Shown: piece by piece, positions 35,628 to 45,456 of the stretch
How positions within the stretch are numbered: the first letter of the stretch is position 1
How the letters are laid out: the number at the start of each line of letters is the position of its first letter
Assembly (NCBI GenBank): GCA_008501825.1
Contig: QQUA01000011.1
Location: forward strand, 62,001-126,000
Reading direction: 5' to 3'
Source: Planctomycetota bacterium
GTDB lineage: Bacteria > Planctomycetota > UBA1135
DNA length: 64,000 nucleotides
The notes under the pieces: generated by a model
Databases searched by the model: none
Told to the model about the DNA's origin: nothing
The model's input: the letters and a program-made list of their open reading frames with translations, nothing else
Made by a program: the position numbers and the translations under genes

Positions 35628-36884
35628 GTGGCGGGTTTCCTCCTTCGCCGGTCGTTGCGCTTGTTGGCGTTACTGTGCGGAGTGTCCGCCATTTTGTTCT
35701 TGCTGCTGGATAGCGGCCTGCTCGGAGAACCAACCGGCAGCGGGCCCCGGCCTCCGAGTTTAGAAGATCTGGGCCGCGCCAAATTGGCTTCCGGCCAGTG
35801 GCAGCAGTTCGAAAGCCGCATGGTCCAAGTGCAACTCCAAGGACCGGCCATGCGTTTCTTTCTTCAAGCCAAGCCGGAAAGTTTGGAATTGACCGACTTG
35901 GAAGGAAAGTTGGTCGCCGCTTGGTCGACCCAAAGCCACACCGTGAAGTCCTTGGCGGTGGCGATGGACGGAACCCGGATCGGCGACTCCTGGCAGTTGC
36001 AAGCTTGGTTGGCGGATCCCGACCATCCTCTCGCTCAAGCTCCGGCCCAAGGATTTGCCGTGGCCTTGGGAGCACAAAAGCTATTTCTGGATGCTCCCTA
36101 TCGGGAAGCCGTTCTTCCTTGGGCACAAGCTAGAGCCCCCTGGCTTCGCTTTGGACGCCAATTGGGCAAGCTGCTTCGCTTTGAATTTGGCCGCTCCTTG
36201 CAGGACGATCACGCCATCGCTCCGGAAATGGCGCGCCGCTCCCTTCGGTCCTTGGCACTCAGCCTGCCGGCCTTTCTTCTTTCCACCTTGTTGGCTTTGG
36301 CTCTGGCGGGTATGAGCTTGGCCCTGGCCGCCAGATGGGATCGGCTGATGACCGCCATCGCCGTTGCCGGCATGTCGATCACCGCTCTGGCTTACGTTTT
36401 GTTTTTGCAGCGATGGTTCGCCGCCGACCTGGGTTGGTTTCCGGTATACGGCTGGTCGCCTCCCTACCTTTCGTATTTGATTCTTCCGGTACTGATCTGG
36501 GTGGTGGTCGGAGTTTGGTGGGATTTCCGTTTCTATCGAGGGGTGTTGCTGGAACAAAGCCGGCAAGCTTTCGTCACCGCCGCCCGAGCTAAAGGCATTA
36601 GCCGCAGCCAACTCTTTCGGCGGCATTTGTTGCCGAACACTTGGCTTCCTTTCATCACCCAAAGCATGTTGAGCCTGCCTTATCTCTTTACCGGCTCCTT
36701 TCTATTGGAAAGCTACTTCGGAATTCCGGGATTGGGCAGATATGCGGTGGACGCCGCTTTGGACGGAGACGCCCCGATTCTGCGAGCCACGGCGTTTTTG
36801 TTCGCTTTGGTGTTTCTCCTCAGTCAATGGACCGCCGACGCCTTGTATCGTCTTGCCGATCCTCGCCTGCGGAGGCCACGATGA
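35628..36884 (+). CDS. OppB/DppB-type ABC transporter permease with a large insertion
   Basis: 418 residues starting at a GTG (35628). The first transmembrane helix (LRLLALLCGVSAILFLLLDSG) is typical of OppB. About 170 residues of mostly soluble sequence separate it from the second helix, longer than the roughly 70 usual for OppB proteins. The core then has five helices and the EAA loop FVTAARAKGISRSQLFRRH, which docks with the ATPase. It works with the following OppC-type permease. Confidence 0.88.
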   Translation: MAGFLLRRSLRLLALLCGVSAILFLLLDSGLLGEPTGSGPRPPSLEDLGRAKLASGQWQQFESRMVQVQLQGPAMRFFLQAKPESLELTDLEGKLVAAWSTQSHTVKSLAVAMDGTRIGDSWQLQAWLADPDHPLAQAPAQGFAVALGAQKLFLDAPYREAVLPWAQARAPWLRFGRQLGKLLRFEFGRSLQDDHAIAPEMARRSLRSLALSLPAFLLSTLLALALAGMSLALAARWDRLMTAIAVAGMSITALAYVLFLQRWFAADLGWFPVYGWSPPYLSYLILPVLIWVVVGVWWDFRFYRGVLLEQSRQAFVTAARAKGISRSQLFRRHLLPNTWLPFITQSMLSLPYLFTGSFLLESYFGIPGLGRYAVDAALDGDAPILRATAFLFALVFLLSQWTADALYRLADPRLRRPR

Positions 36885-37693
36885 AGAAGTGGGCATGGAT
36901 CTTGGCTTTGTATGCCCTCGCGGCTTTGGGAACTTGGTTGGGCTGGTGGGGCCAACATTGGAATCTGCAACAAGTGGGGATGGAAATGAAACCGCCCCAA
37001 GCCGAAGCCTGGTTCGGCACCGACCGATTGGGCCGGGACGTCTTCGATCAAAACCTGCAAGGCATCGCATTAGCCATGCTCACCGGTTTCTTGGCCGGGG
37101 GAGCGACGGTGGCTCTCGGCACCATCTTGGGTTTGATCGCCGCCGGCGTACCCCGCCTGGATCCCTGGTTCGACTTCATCAGCGCCGCGGTGGCGGCGAT
37201 TCCAGGTTTGCTTTTGATTCTGACTTTGGGTTTCATGCTGGGCCCCGGTTTGAGCACCGTGATTTTGGCCATCGCCGCCGTCAGTTGGATCGGCCCCTAT
37301 CGACAAGTCCGGGCGGAATGCCTTCGATTGCAGGAATCCGGTTTTTATGAAGCGGCGGTTGCCGCCGGCGCCACCAAGCCATGGTTGTGGCGACGCCATT
37401 TGCTTCCTCATCTTCTTCCCCTTTGCCTGATCCAATTCAGCCTCTACTTCGTCTATGCCATCAAAGTGGAAGCCCTGGTTTCCTTTTTGGGACTCGGAGT
37501 CCTGGATCAACCTTCCTGGGGCCGCATGCTGGCGGCGGCCAGGGAAGATCTGCCGGAAGGATGCTGGTGGCCGTTAACTGCCGCCACCGTGGCCATGTTC
37601 GGTTTGGTGCTGGCCGTTCATCGACTCAGCGATTCCTGGCAAGCTCTCCCCGAGCAAGAAATGGATGAAGGCACCTTGCGAAGTGGGGCCTAA
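36881..37693 (+). CDS. OppC/DppC-type ABC transporter permease
   Basis: 270 residues from the ATG at 36881, which overlaps the upstream stop (ATGA). It has about six transmembrane helices, the FGTDRLGRDVFDQ segment conserved in OppC/DppC, and the EAA loop FYEAAVAAGATKPWLWRRH. The operon ends here; the hairpin at 37695-37730 has its T-run only on the opposite strand. Confidence 0.9.
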   Translation: MKKWAWILALYALAALGTWLGWWGQHWNLQQVGMEMKPPQAEAWFGTDRLGRDVFDQNLQGIALAMLTGFLAGGATVALGTILGLIAAGVPRLDPWFDFISAAVAAIPGLLLILTLGFMLGPGLSTVILAIAAVSWIGPYRQVRAECLRLQESGFYEAAVAAGATKPWLWRRHLLPHLLPLCLIQFSLYFVYAIKVEALVSFLGLGVLDQPSWGRMLAAAREDLPEGCWWPLTAATVAMFGLVLAVHRLSDSWQALPEQEMDEGTLRSGA

Positions 37694-37694
37694 T

Positions 37695-37730
37695 GAAAAA
37701 AGCCCCCGGGAGTTTTCTCCCGGGGGCCGG
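37695..37730 (-). terminator. Rho-independent terminator for the Asp-box gene
   Basis: GCCCCCGGGAG (37702-37712) pairs perfectly with CTCCCGGGGGC (37717-37727) around TTTT. An A-run lies immediately left, so on the minus strand the hairpin is followed by TTTTTT. It may also stop the Opp operon from the other side less efficiently. Confidence 0.85.
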
Positions 37731-37749
37731 ATGAATCCTTCGCCGTTTT

Positions 37750-40419
37750 CTAGCGCCGGAATACCAAGGCGTCGAACAACACGTATTCGCCAGGATCCAA
37801 TTCCACGTCCAGCCGCACCATCACCGGTTGAATGGTCTGTAAGTCCAGGGACAGGGAGAAGGGCTCTAAGTTACTTGCAACTTGAGTCAAGTCCATGCTC
37901 TGACTACCCAAAAAGGCACCGGTCAAGTAGTGGGTCGCAGTCAAAGTAATGCGTCCGGTTCCCGGCCCGGCTGCCGTCTTGAATTCCAACAACCTGGCGT
38001 TGCCGTGGGACAGGAAGAAATCACCGTCGTGCAAAGCCAATTCGGCGTTGCGGTCCAAAGGAAGCATCTCTTGCCCGGTGGGTCCACCCATGGAAATGGT
38101 TCTCCACGGCCGGGCATTCCCCGGTTGCAGATTCATCGGATGGTTGGGCGAGAAGGTCATGAAGCTGACGTCCATGTTGTCCCGGGCTTCTTCCGTAGTG
38201 GTGGCCACCCACGGAGACAAAGGATCGTCTTGAGCGTGAACCAAACCGTATTGGGAACCGACCAACACGGTTCGATCCTGGTCGAACGCCGGGGACAAAT
38301 CAAAGGAAGCCAACCACCAATCCGGGCGCGAGGAAACTTGCCCAACCGGTTCCCAGATCGCTTGGCTATCGCTGCTGTCGTATCGCAACACGCCTTCGCC
38401 CCAAGCCCCGACGTAAACGTAAGGCCGGGTGCCAAAGTCGTTGCCTACTTTGATTTCTTGCAGTCGAAGTCCAACCAAATCGAATCCGAACGGAATGACT
38501 TGCGGATTGGTCGGGTCATCGATAAACGCCGCCACTTTCGGCCCGGCATGCAAAATCACAAAGACTTGGGGATTGCCCGGCCGGGAAAAGGTCGGATCCA
38601 CCGCCAAGCCCAGAATCTTGGTGCCGAAATCATGGACCAAAGTCCAGGTGTCATCGTTCAGTCGATATAGCTTGCTGATCGAGGCACCATAGACATCGTT
38701 TTTGGTGGCGGAAGAAGCCGGATCATAGGTAGGAGCTACCGCCATGTATTCCATGGTCGGTACCGTGCCGCCACCAGCCAGCTTGTCGAGAGGTTCGGCC
38801 GTTTGTCCGCCATCTTCGGAACGATAAGGAGGATTCTCCCAAGCATTCCAGAAGAAGGTTTGATCGGTGGCTCCGGAACCGTCGTAATTCGGCGAGAACA
38901 CCACGACACGCGGGTAACCTTCCACTCGCGTCCCGGTCACCGTGCTTACCAAGGGCGGTAAGTAGAAACCGGTGGCGCCGTAGGGGTTGGCCGGAGTTTT
39001 TGCCGGATCGAACCAGAAAGTCAAATCGGACTGGCCTCCCAGCAACACGGTGCCGTCGGCGGCGTAGTTCGGCGAAACCGCGAGGGTTTTGTTGTAGGCC
39101 ATCGGGCAATCCCAAAACAAAAGTTCGGTGAACCCGGCGGTCACGTCGGTTCGAATCAAGCCGGAACCATAGGCGGCGCCAAAAGCGATCAGATGGCCGT
39201 CGGCATCGATGGCCGATCCCAAATCGCGCATTTCTTCCACCGGACGAATGCCCCGTTGCGCCCAGTTGACGCCATTGTTCGGCGACTGGAAAAGCCCTTC
39301 TCCCCGGCCGTAGTAAAGCGTTCCGCTTACGGCATAGTCGAGGGCGGGAGTAATGTCCTGGTGGATTTTCTGATCGGGCGGTTCACTAACGCCTTTACCG
39401 GCACCTTCTTCGAGGGTGAAATCCTGCTCGTTGCCGAAATCGTCCCAGGTCAAACCGCCGTCGTCGCTACGAAGAATTCCGGTTCCGAAGTAACCGGCGA
39501 AGTTCGGGTACATGTTGCCACCGGCAAAGAAATGGCGCAGTCCATCGGGCCCGGGTCCGGTGGCGGTCAAAGTGGTCACTCCAGAAGGGGTCGAGGCCAC
39601 CAAACTGAAAGTGACTCCGAAATCTTCCGACCGCCAAATCTCCCCGCGATCCAATTTCGGATCGTTCGGCCGCAAGGAAATCCGCCCCAACAAAATGACG
39701 CCGGAACTTTCATAATCATCGGCGTAAGCCACGGTACTGATCGCCCAATCGTAATAACTTTGTGCTTGGGTATTGAATTGCGAATGAGCCGAGAAACTGG
39801 CGCCGTTGTCATCGGACAAATACAGGACGCCGTTGGAAGCGAAGGCCATTGCCTGAGCCGGTCCCGGACCGGCATTGCGATCGCTGTAGGGACTCACCGA
39901 AGCGGCGCTCAACCAACTGTTGGGACCATTTTGGGCCGCCAGTTGCCAACTCCCGTCGGAATCGATCCAGGTGTAAGCGTTGCCCTGAATGGTGACCAAA
40001 AGCAAGGGACCGTCGCCATCGGTGGGTGCGGCCAAATTCACCACCCACCGATCGCCCACCGGAAGACCGGCGGAAAAATCCGACACGATGCCGGTAGCGG
40101 GGTCATAACTCCAAACACCTTCTCGAGCGCCAATCACGTACATCGGATTCGGCGGTCCCGGGTAATACACCACTTCTTCGGCTTTGGCATTTTCCAAACC
40201 ATCGCCGTAAAGGGTCAGCCAAGTCAAACCATCGTCGTAGGAATGCAGAACCCGGGACGAATCGTTGGTGGCCAGGACGATTTCCTGGCTCCCCTGGGGA
40301 CCGGTCGGACCCACGGCAATGCCGTAGACCGTGTCGTGGGGTACGTGAATTTTGGGAAGACCTTCAGGTATCCCGGTAGATACCAGAAGACCGAAAGCAA
40401 GAAGGAAGGATGGTTGCAC
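37750..40419 (-). CDS. Large exported Asp-box (BNR/sortilin-like) beta-propeller protein
   Basis: 889 residues, starting at a GTG (40419) with a short hydrophobic signal (PSFLLAFGLLVSTGIPEG). Many Asp-box motifs of form S-x-D-x-G-x-T-W are visible: SYDDGLTW, SDDNGASF, SEDFGVTF, RSDDGGLTW and RSEDGGQT. They mark a multi-bladed propeller as in sialidases, sortilin (VPS10) and Ycf48-like proteins. Sialidase catalytic residues cannot be assigned. The last 150 residues are a beta-rich C-terminal domain. It is a single gene with its own terminator and probably acts outside the cell. Confidence 0.85.
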   Translation of the reverse strand: MQPSFLLAFGLLVSTGIPEGLPKIHVPHDTVYGIAVGPTGPQGSQEIVLATNDSSRVLHSYDDGLTWLTLYGDGLENAKAEEVVYYPGPPNPMYVIGAREGVWSYDPATGIVSDFSAGLPVGDRWVVNLAAPTDGDGPLLLVTIQGNAYTWIDSDGSWQLAAQNGPNSWLSAASVSPYSDRNAGPGPAQAMAFASNGVLYLSDDNGASFSAHSQFNTQAQSYYDWAISTVAYADDYESSGVILLGRISLRPNDPKLDRGEIWRSEDFGVTFSLVASTPSGVTTLTATGPGPDGLRHFFAGGNMYPNFAGYFGTGILRSDDGGLTWDDFGNEQDFTLEEGAGKGVSEPPDQKIHQDITPALDYAVSGTLYYGRGEGLFQSPNNGVNWAQRGIRPVEEMRDLGSAIDADGHLIAFGAAYGSGLIRTDVTAGFTELLFWDCPMAYNKTLAVSPNYAADGTVLLGGQSDLTFWFDPAKTPANPYGATGFYLPPLVSTVTGTRVEGYPRVVVFSPNYDGSGATDQTFFWNAWENPPYRSEDGGQTAEPLDKLAGGGTVPTMEYMAVAPTYDPASSATKNDVYGASISKLYRLNDDTWTLVHDFGTKILGLAVDPTFSRPGNPQVFVILHAGPKVAAFIDDPTNPQVIPFGFDLVGLRLQEIKVGNDFGTRPYVYVGAWGEGVLRYDSSDSQAIWEPVGQVSSRPDWWLASFDLSPAFDQDRTVLVGSQYGLVHAQDDPLSPWVATTTEEARDNMDVSFMTFSPNHPMNLQPGNARPWRTISMGGPTGQEMLPLDRNAELALHDGDFFLSHGNARLLEFKTAAGPGTGRITLTATHYLTGAFLGSQSMDLTQVASNLEPFSLSLDLQTIQPVMVRLDVELDPGEYVLFDALVFRR

Positions 40420-40593
40420 GGAAGGATCGCGAGTGAGAAGGAGCCGCGGAAGGGACGGTCGCGGCCTAGGAATTTTACCCCAAAGTCAAAGCGGGCACGG
40501 ATTTGCGAGTTTGCTTCGGTTCAGGTTCTAGCAACAGTCCCGTAACTTCCGAACAAAGGAACAAAAATTTATCGGTTTTAAATCACCCAAAAT

Positions 40594-41463
40594 TCAAGCG
40601 TAAATCGGCTCAAATGTATAGCGCTTGCCGTCCTGAACGAATTTAACCATCGGAAACAGGGGGTCGTGATACAGCAAGCAGGTCCAATTTTCCTCGACCG
40701 CCCGGGGAATCCAGGCTTCCCGGACTTGGTGGGAAAGGGCCGCGTTCATGTCGTAAGCCATGATGAAGGGAAGATGTACGTGATTCCTGGTAGGAACGAC
40801 ATCGGCCCAGAAGCAGGCGGTCTGGCCGCCGTCTTCCACCAAAATCAGGGATACGCCGTCGCTGTGCCCCCCCAACTCAATCATCCGGATCCCAGGCACC
40901 GGCTCGGCTTCGCCCTGAAAGCCGCCCAGCAGATCATGATCCAGCAATGGCTGCACGTCTTCCTCCCGGTAGGAAGCCCGGCGCAGGTGATCGGGGTGAA
41001 GGGCGGCGTGAATCTCCGATGCCGGGGCCCAGTACTCGGCTCGGGGAAACAGCGGTTCGCCGTCGGCTCCGCAGGCCCCGCCGGCATGATCCCAGTGCAG
41101 ATGGCTCATCAAGCAGTGGGTGACGGTTTCCGGCTCCACCCCCAAGGCAGCCAAGGATGCTCCGATTTCGTGGCCGTCGCCATGGTCGATGTGGAACATG
41201 CGCCGCGCCTTTTCTTCCCAGCGCAAACCCAAGCCCGGCTCCAAAACCACCCGATGGCGATCGTCTTCGATCAAAAAGGGAGTGGTCGCCAGAGGAATGG
41301 TGTGATCCTCGTTCACCGGAGTCAGCCGCTGCCACAAAGTCCGCGGCACCACCCCAAACATGGCGCCACCGTCTAAAGCGAAGCGGGCGTCCCGAAGCGC
41401 TCGAATTCGAAATCGGCCGACGCGGATTTCCCGAACGCCCTGAATTTGGCTTGGCTCCAACAT
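40594..41463 (-). CDS. Metallo-beta-lactamase-fold hydrolase
   Basis: About 289 residues from the ATG at 41463 (a GTG at 41469 is possible). The zinc motif SHLHWDHAGG is intact, with further His ligands in ELGGHSDGVS and near LLYHDPLFP. The family includes lactonases, thioesterase-like hydrolases and glyoxalase II relatives. It is the last gene of a five-gene CoA-metabolism operon, 13 bases after an acyl-CoA dehydrogenase gene, so a CoA thioester or a lactone is a plausible substrate. The precise activity is unknown. Confidence 0.85.
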   Translation of the reverse strand: MLEPSQIQGVREIRVGRFRIRALRDARFALDGGAMFGVVPRTLWQRLTPVNEDHTIPLATTPFLIEDDRHRVVLEPGLGLRWEEKARRMFHIDHGDGHEIGASLAALGVEPETVTHCLMSHLHWDHAGGACGADGEPLFPRAEYWAPASEIHAALHPDHLRRASYREEDVQPLLDHDLLGGFQGEAEPVPGIRMIELGGHSDGVSLILVEDGGQTACFWADVVPTRNHVHLPFIMAYDMNAALSHQVREAWIPRAVEENWTCLLYHDPLFPMVKFVQDGKRYTFEPIYA

Positions 41464-41476
41464 CTGCACCGGTGCT

Positions 41477-42673
41477 TTAACGGGCTTCTTTGCCCAAGAA
41501 CGGCTTCAACAAAGCTCGACTGATGATGATCTTTTGAACTTCGGAGGTGCCTTCACCGATGGTACAGAGTTTGGCATCCCGGTACATGCGCTCCACCGGG
41601 TACTCGCGGGAATAACCATTGCCGCCAAAGATTTGAATGGCTTCGTAAGTCGCCCGCATGGCGACTTCGGAAGCATAGTATTTCGCCATCGCGGCATCGA
41701 CGCCGTAACTCCTGCCAGCATCTTTCAAGCGGGCGGCGTGGTACACCAAATGGCGGGCGGCGGTGATTTCGGTTTGCATGTCGGCCAATTTGAAAGAGAC
41801 CGCCTGGTGGCGAGCCAAGGCTTTGCCGAATTGCTCCCGTTCACTGGCGTAGCGAAGCGCTTGATCCAAAGCGCCTTGGGCGATGCCCAAAGAAAGAGCG
41901 CCGATGGAAATGCGCCCGCCCTCCAAAGTCTTCATGAAGGTAGCGAATCCTTCGCCGGGAGGGCCTAGCACGTTGTCCACCGGAACGCGGCAATCTTGGA
42001 AAATCAAGTTGGTCCAATCGGAGCCGCGCATACCCAATTTGGTTTCACCTTTTTCCACGGTGAAGCCGGGGGTTTCCCGGTCGACCACGATGGCGACGAT
42101 GCCCTTGGCTCCCTTGGATTTATCGGTTTGCGCGGTGCAAACGAAAGTGCGGGCATAGCTGCCGTTGGTAATGAAACACTTGGCGCCGTTGAGTATGTAG
42201 TGATCGCCATCCAAAACCGCGGTGGTCAAAGTTCCCCCGGAATCGGATCCGGCGTTGGGCTCGGTCAAACCATACGCGCCCATGTATTCCCCACCGATCA
42301 AGCCGCGCAAATACTTTTCCTTCAGAGCATCCCGACCCCAAGCGTAAACCGGATAGGTTCCCAGGGACACATGGGCAGCCAAAGTCAAGCCGGTGCTTGC
42401 ACAAACCCGGGAAATTTCCTCTACCGCGATCATGTAGGACAGATTGTCCATGCCGGCGCCGCCCCACTCTTCCTCAAAGGGCAAACCGGTCAAGCCCATG
42501 TCGCACATCCCGGCCCAAGCATCTTCGTTGAGCCGGCATTGTTCATCGGCTTCGCGAGCGCCTTTCGCCACCACGTCCAAGGCGAATCGGCGCACCGTAT
42601 CCCGAATCATCTGCTGTTCTTCGGTCAGGTCCAAGTTGGTAGCCTGCTGAGCGCTTTCTTGGGCGAGAGTCAT
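41477..42673 (-). CDS. Acyl-CoA dehydrogenase (short/branched-chain type)
   Basis: 398 residues. FAD-binding and substrate motifs are clear: [32 protein letters not shown] helices and [22 protein letters not shown]. The catalytic base is the Glu of IGEGTSEVQ, as in short-chain and isobutyryl-type enzymes. It oxidises acyl-CoA to enoyl-CoA using electron-transfer flavoprotein. Its start overlaps the B12-subunit gene by four bases (ATGA). Confidence 0.93.
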   Translation of the reverse strand: MTLAQESAQQATNLDLTEEQQMIRDTVRRFALDVVAKGAREADEQCRLNEDAWAGMCDMGLTGLPFEEEWGGAGMDNLSYMIAVEEISRVCASTGLTLAAHVSLGTYPVYAWGRDALKEKYLRGLIGGEYMGAYGLTEPNAGSDSGGTLTTAVLDGDHYILNGAKCFITNGSYARTFVCTAQTDKSKGAKGIVAIVVDRETPGFTVEKGETKLGMRGSDWTNLIFQDCRVPVDNVLGPPGEGFATFMKTLEGGRISIGALSLGIAQGALDQALRYASEREQFGKALARHQAVSFKLADMQTEITAARHLVYHAARLKDAGRSYGVDAAMAKYYASEVAMRATYEAIQIFGGNGYSREYPVERMYRDAKLCTIGEGTSEVQKIIISRALLKPFLGKEAR

Positions 42674-43074
42674 GCTTCGATTCCTACCTTCTCTTCAATG
42701 AATTCGGCAATGGCCTGGGTCGGCGTGCCGGGGCCGAAGATTCGAGCGTAGCCGCCCTTTTCCAATTCGGCCGCATCTGCGGGGGGGATGATGCCGCCGC
42801 CCACCAGCACTACGTGCTCGAGGCCGCGTTGCACCAGGAGCCGGCGCACTTGCGGCAGCAGCTCCATGTGAGATCCGGACAGGATGGACAAGCCGATCAC
42901 GTCCACGTCCTCCTGTTCCGCCGCCTGAACCAACTGCTCGGGGGTTCGGTGCAGGCCGGAGTAAATGACTTCCATGCCGCGATCGCGAAGGGCCGTAGCC
43001 ACGACCTTGGCTCCACGATCATGGCCGTCCAAACCAGGCTTGCCGATCAAAACGCGAATGCGACGTTCAGCCAT
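42670..43074 (-). CDS. Cobalamin-binding small subunit of an acyl-CoA mutase
   Basis: 134 residues forming only the B12-binding domain of methylmalonyl-CoA-type mutases. The DGHDRG motif (16-21), whose His18 is the cobalt ligand, is present, with [10 protein letters not shown] and VLVGGGIIP. The large substrate-binding subunit is not encoded in this window. The gene overlaps meaB by eight bases upstream and the dehydrogenase by four downstream. Which acyl-CoA is rearranged (methylmalonyl, isobutyryl or ethylmalonyl) cannot be told from this subunit. Confidence 0.92.
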   Translation of the reverse strand: MAERRIRVLIGKPGLDGHDRGAKVVATALRDRGMEVIYSGLHRTPEQLVQAAEQEDVDVIGLSILSGSHMELLPQVRRLLVQRGLEHVVLVGGGIIPPADAAELEKGGYARIFGPGTPTQAIAEFIEEKVGIEA

Positions 43075-44119
43075 TTCCTTGTTTCCTGGAAGGGCCGGGA
43101 GAAGAGGCCGGTTTCTGGGCAGGATTGGCCGGAGCCGGCTGACCGAAAGGACCGCTTTCCCACCAATTCTGCAACAAATCGAAAGCTACCCGATCCGGAC
43201 GCTTGCCGTCGGCCAAGGCTTGGCGAGCCAGTTGCTCCCAACCGTGTTCGGTCCACAAGCGGTGGCGCAAGGTTTCTCCAATCCGGCGGCGAACCCGAGA
43301 AAGAGCTCGCCGCTGCCGGCGCCCTTGCATGGCGCCACTATCCCGGTCGCGAAGGCGAATCCGATCCAGGGCTTCGACCAACTCGGCCAAGCCCTTTCCT
43401 TTCAGAGCGCTACAAGTCAACACCGGAGGACGGGGACGACTCGGGTCGCGAAGATCCAACATGGCTTCGATCTCGCCGGCGAGGGCGGCGGCGGGCCCGA
43501 GGTCGGCCTTATTGATGACGTACAAGTCGGCCACTTCCATCAAACCGGCTTTCATCGCCTGGATGCCGTCTCCAGAAGCCGGAGTGAGCACCACCACGGT
43601 GGTGTCGGTGGCGGCGGCGATGTCGACTTCGGCTTGGCCGACGCCGACGGTCTCCACCAGGATCTCCTGGAATCCGAAGGCATCCAACAGATCGCAAGCG
43701 GTTTCCGAAGCTCGGGCCAGGCCGCCGAGCGAGCCTCGGCTGGCCATGCTGCGGACGAACACTCCCTGGTCCAGCACCCGCTGATTCATGCGAATGCGAT
43801 CTCCTAGCAAAGCGCCGCCGGAAAAGGGGGAAGAAGGGTCGACCGCCAGCAGGGCCGTAGATCGCCGGTCGCCGGCATAACGGCCCACCAAGGCATCCAC
43901 CAAGGTGGATTTGCCGGCCCCGGGAGGGCCGGTGAAGCCGGTGCGCCAAGCCTGGCCAATGGCCGGGAACAAGGCGTCAAGAACCGAATCCACGTCGTCA
44001 TGACCGTTTTCCGCCCAACTGATCGCTCTAGAAAGAGCGCCGACGGCACCGCCTCGGAAAGCCTCCAGCAAGGCTTCCGGGGTGGGCTCCAAGCGTCGAG
44101 CGAAGGTGGCCAAAACCAA
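43067..44119 (-). CDS. meaB: MeaB/ArgK-type GTPase chaperone of B12-dependent mutase
   Basis: 350 residues. It is a P-loop GTPase with Walker A GPPGAGKST (64-72), switch-region DPSSPFSGGALLGDRIRM, the VETVGVGQAEVDIA strand and the NKADLG base-recognition motif. MeaB proteins load and protect cobalamin on methylmalonyl-CoA mutase. No ATG precedes the domain; the TTG at 44119 is the likely start. It overlaps the B12-binding subunit gene by eight bases, confirming they act together. Confidence 0.9.
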   Translation of the reverse strand: MVLATFARRLEPTPEALLEAFRGGAVGALSRAISWAENGHDDVDSVLDALFPAIGQAWRTGFTGPPGAGKSTLVDALVGRYAGDRRSTALLAVDPSSPFSGGALLGDRIRMNQRVLDQGVFVRSMASRGSLGGLARASETACDLLDAFGFQEILVETVGVGQAEVDIAAATDTTVVVLTPASGDGIQAMKAGLMEVADLYVINKADLGPAAALAGEIEAMLDLRDPSRPRPPVLTCSALKGKGLAELVEALDRIRLRDRDSGAMQGRRQRRALSRVRRRIGETLRHRLWTEHGWEQLARQALADGKRPDRVAFDLLQNWWESGPFGQPAPANPAQKPASSPGPSRKQGNG

Positions 44120-44130
44120 GTTGCCGAAGC

Positions 44131-45285
44131 CTACTTCAAGAGGTGGCGGGAAATCACCAGGCGCTGGATGTCGGTTGCGCCTTCGTAGATTTCAGTAATC
44201 CGAGCGTCGCGATAGTAACGCTCCACCGGGAATTCGGTGGTGTAGCCGGCGCCGCCGTGGATTTGGACCGCTTCCTGAGCCGCCCGATTGCAAGCTTGGG
44301 AAGCGAACAACTTGGCCATGGAACATTCCTTGGCGCAGAACTCACCGGCGTCTTTCATGGCCGCCGCCCGGTGGACCAGCAAGCGGGCCGCGTCCAACTC
44401 GGTGGCCATGTCGGCCAACTTCCAGGCGATGCCCTGGAAATCGGCGATCGGCTTGCCGAATTGGCGCCTCTCCTTGCCGTATTGAATCGAATCTTCCAAG
44501 CAAGCCCGGTGCAAGCCCAGCGCTTGACTGGCAATGCCCAAACGGCCTTCGTCCAAGTGGGCCAAAGCAATTTTGAAGCCGCTGTTGACCTCGCCCAGGA
44601 CGTAGCTGTCGGGAACGAAAACGTCTTCCAAAATCACTTCGGTGGTGCTGGAACCGCGCAGTCCCAGTTTGACTTCCTTTTTACCCACGGATAGTCCCGG
44701 CGTGCCTTTGGGTACTGCGAAAGCGGTGATGTTGTAGCTCTTGCGCCCTTCCGGATCGCTAATGGCGTAAATCACGAACAGACCGGCAACCCCGCCATTG
44801 GTGACCCAAGCCTTGGTGCCGTTCAGGCGCCAACCGCCGTCCACTTTTTCCGCCCGGCAACGCATGGCTGCGGCATCGGAACCGGATTGGGGTTCGGTCA
44901 GGCAATAAGCCCCGATCACTTCACCGGTCATGAGCTTGGGCAGGAATTCCTGCTGCAGCTCGCGGCTACCGTGCTCTTGAACCGGGGCGCAGATCAAAGT
45001 GTTGTGGACCGAAATGGTGACCCCGGTGGAGGCGTCCCAACGGTTGATTTCCTCCAACATCAGGGCCGCGTGCAAATTGCCCAAGCCGGCGCCGCCATGA
45101 ACTTCTTGGATGTTCAGCCCCAAAAAGCCGTATTCCGCTGCGGCGGCAATGCCTTCCTGAGGGAAGCTTTCTTCTTGGTCCCAACGAGCCGCGTTGGGCT
45201 TCAGGATCCGCTCGGAAAACTCCCGGGCGGACTCCTGGATCATTCGATGTTCCTCGGACAGAATCGGTGCGGTAATGACGGACAT
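44131..45285 (-). CDS. Acyl-CoA dehydrogenase
   Basis: 384 residues from the ATG at 45285 (MSVITAP). It has the motifs YCLTEPQSGSDAAAM, KAWVTNGGVAGLF, QIHGGAGYTTEFPVERYYRDARI and the catalytic Glu in IYEGATDIQR. It is a paralogue of the dehydrogenase at 41477-42673 and first gene of the operon. With MeaB and the B12 subunit this suggests degradation of branched-chain or odd-chain acyl-CoAs. It is divergent from the AmmeMemoRadiSam operon with about 170 bases between starts. Confidence 0.93.
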   Translation of the reverse strand: MSVITAPILSEEHRMIQESAREFSERILKPNAARWDQEESFPQEGIAAAAEYGFLGLNIQEVHGGAGLGNLHAALMLEEINRWDASTGVTISVHNTLICAPVQEHGSRELQQEFLPKLMTGEVIGAYCLTEPQSGSDAAAMRCRAEKVDGGWRLNGTKAWVTNGGVAGLFVIYAISDPEGRKSYNITAFAVPKGTPGLSVGKKEVKLGLRGSSTTEVILEDVFVPDSYVLGEVNSGFKIALAHLDEGRLGIASQALGLHRACLEDSIQYGKERRQFGKPIADFQGIAWKLADMATELDAARLLVHRAAAMKDAGEFCAKECSMAKLFASQACNRAAQEAVQIHGGAGYTTEFPVERYYRDARITEIYEGATDIQRLVISRHLLK

Positions 45286-45456
45286 GACGGTTAGGGCTCG
45301 TTGGTGAAGCCTTTCAGTATGACATGGCGCCGCAGGGCCTCCAAGGATGACAGAAGCCAAAAGCAAGAGCCTGAAATGCCCTCATCGGCCTTATTCATTC
45401 CTTTGCTTTCGACCGAAAAGCCCTTATATCCAATGGATCGGTTTCGGAGGACCATC

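Noticed and set aside
39193..40545. A 450-codon plus-strand frame inside the Asp-box gene
   Set aside because: It lacks any motif, while the minus strand shows repeated Asp-boxes and a signal peptide.
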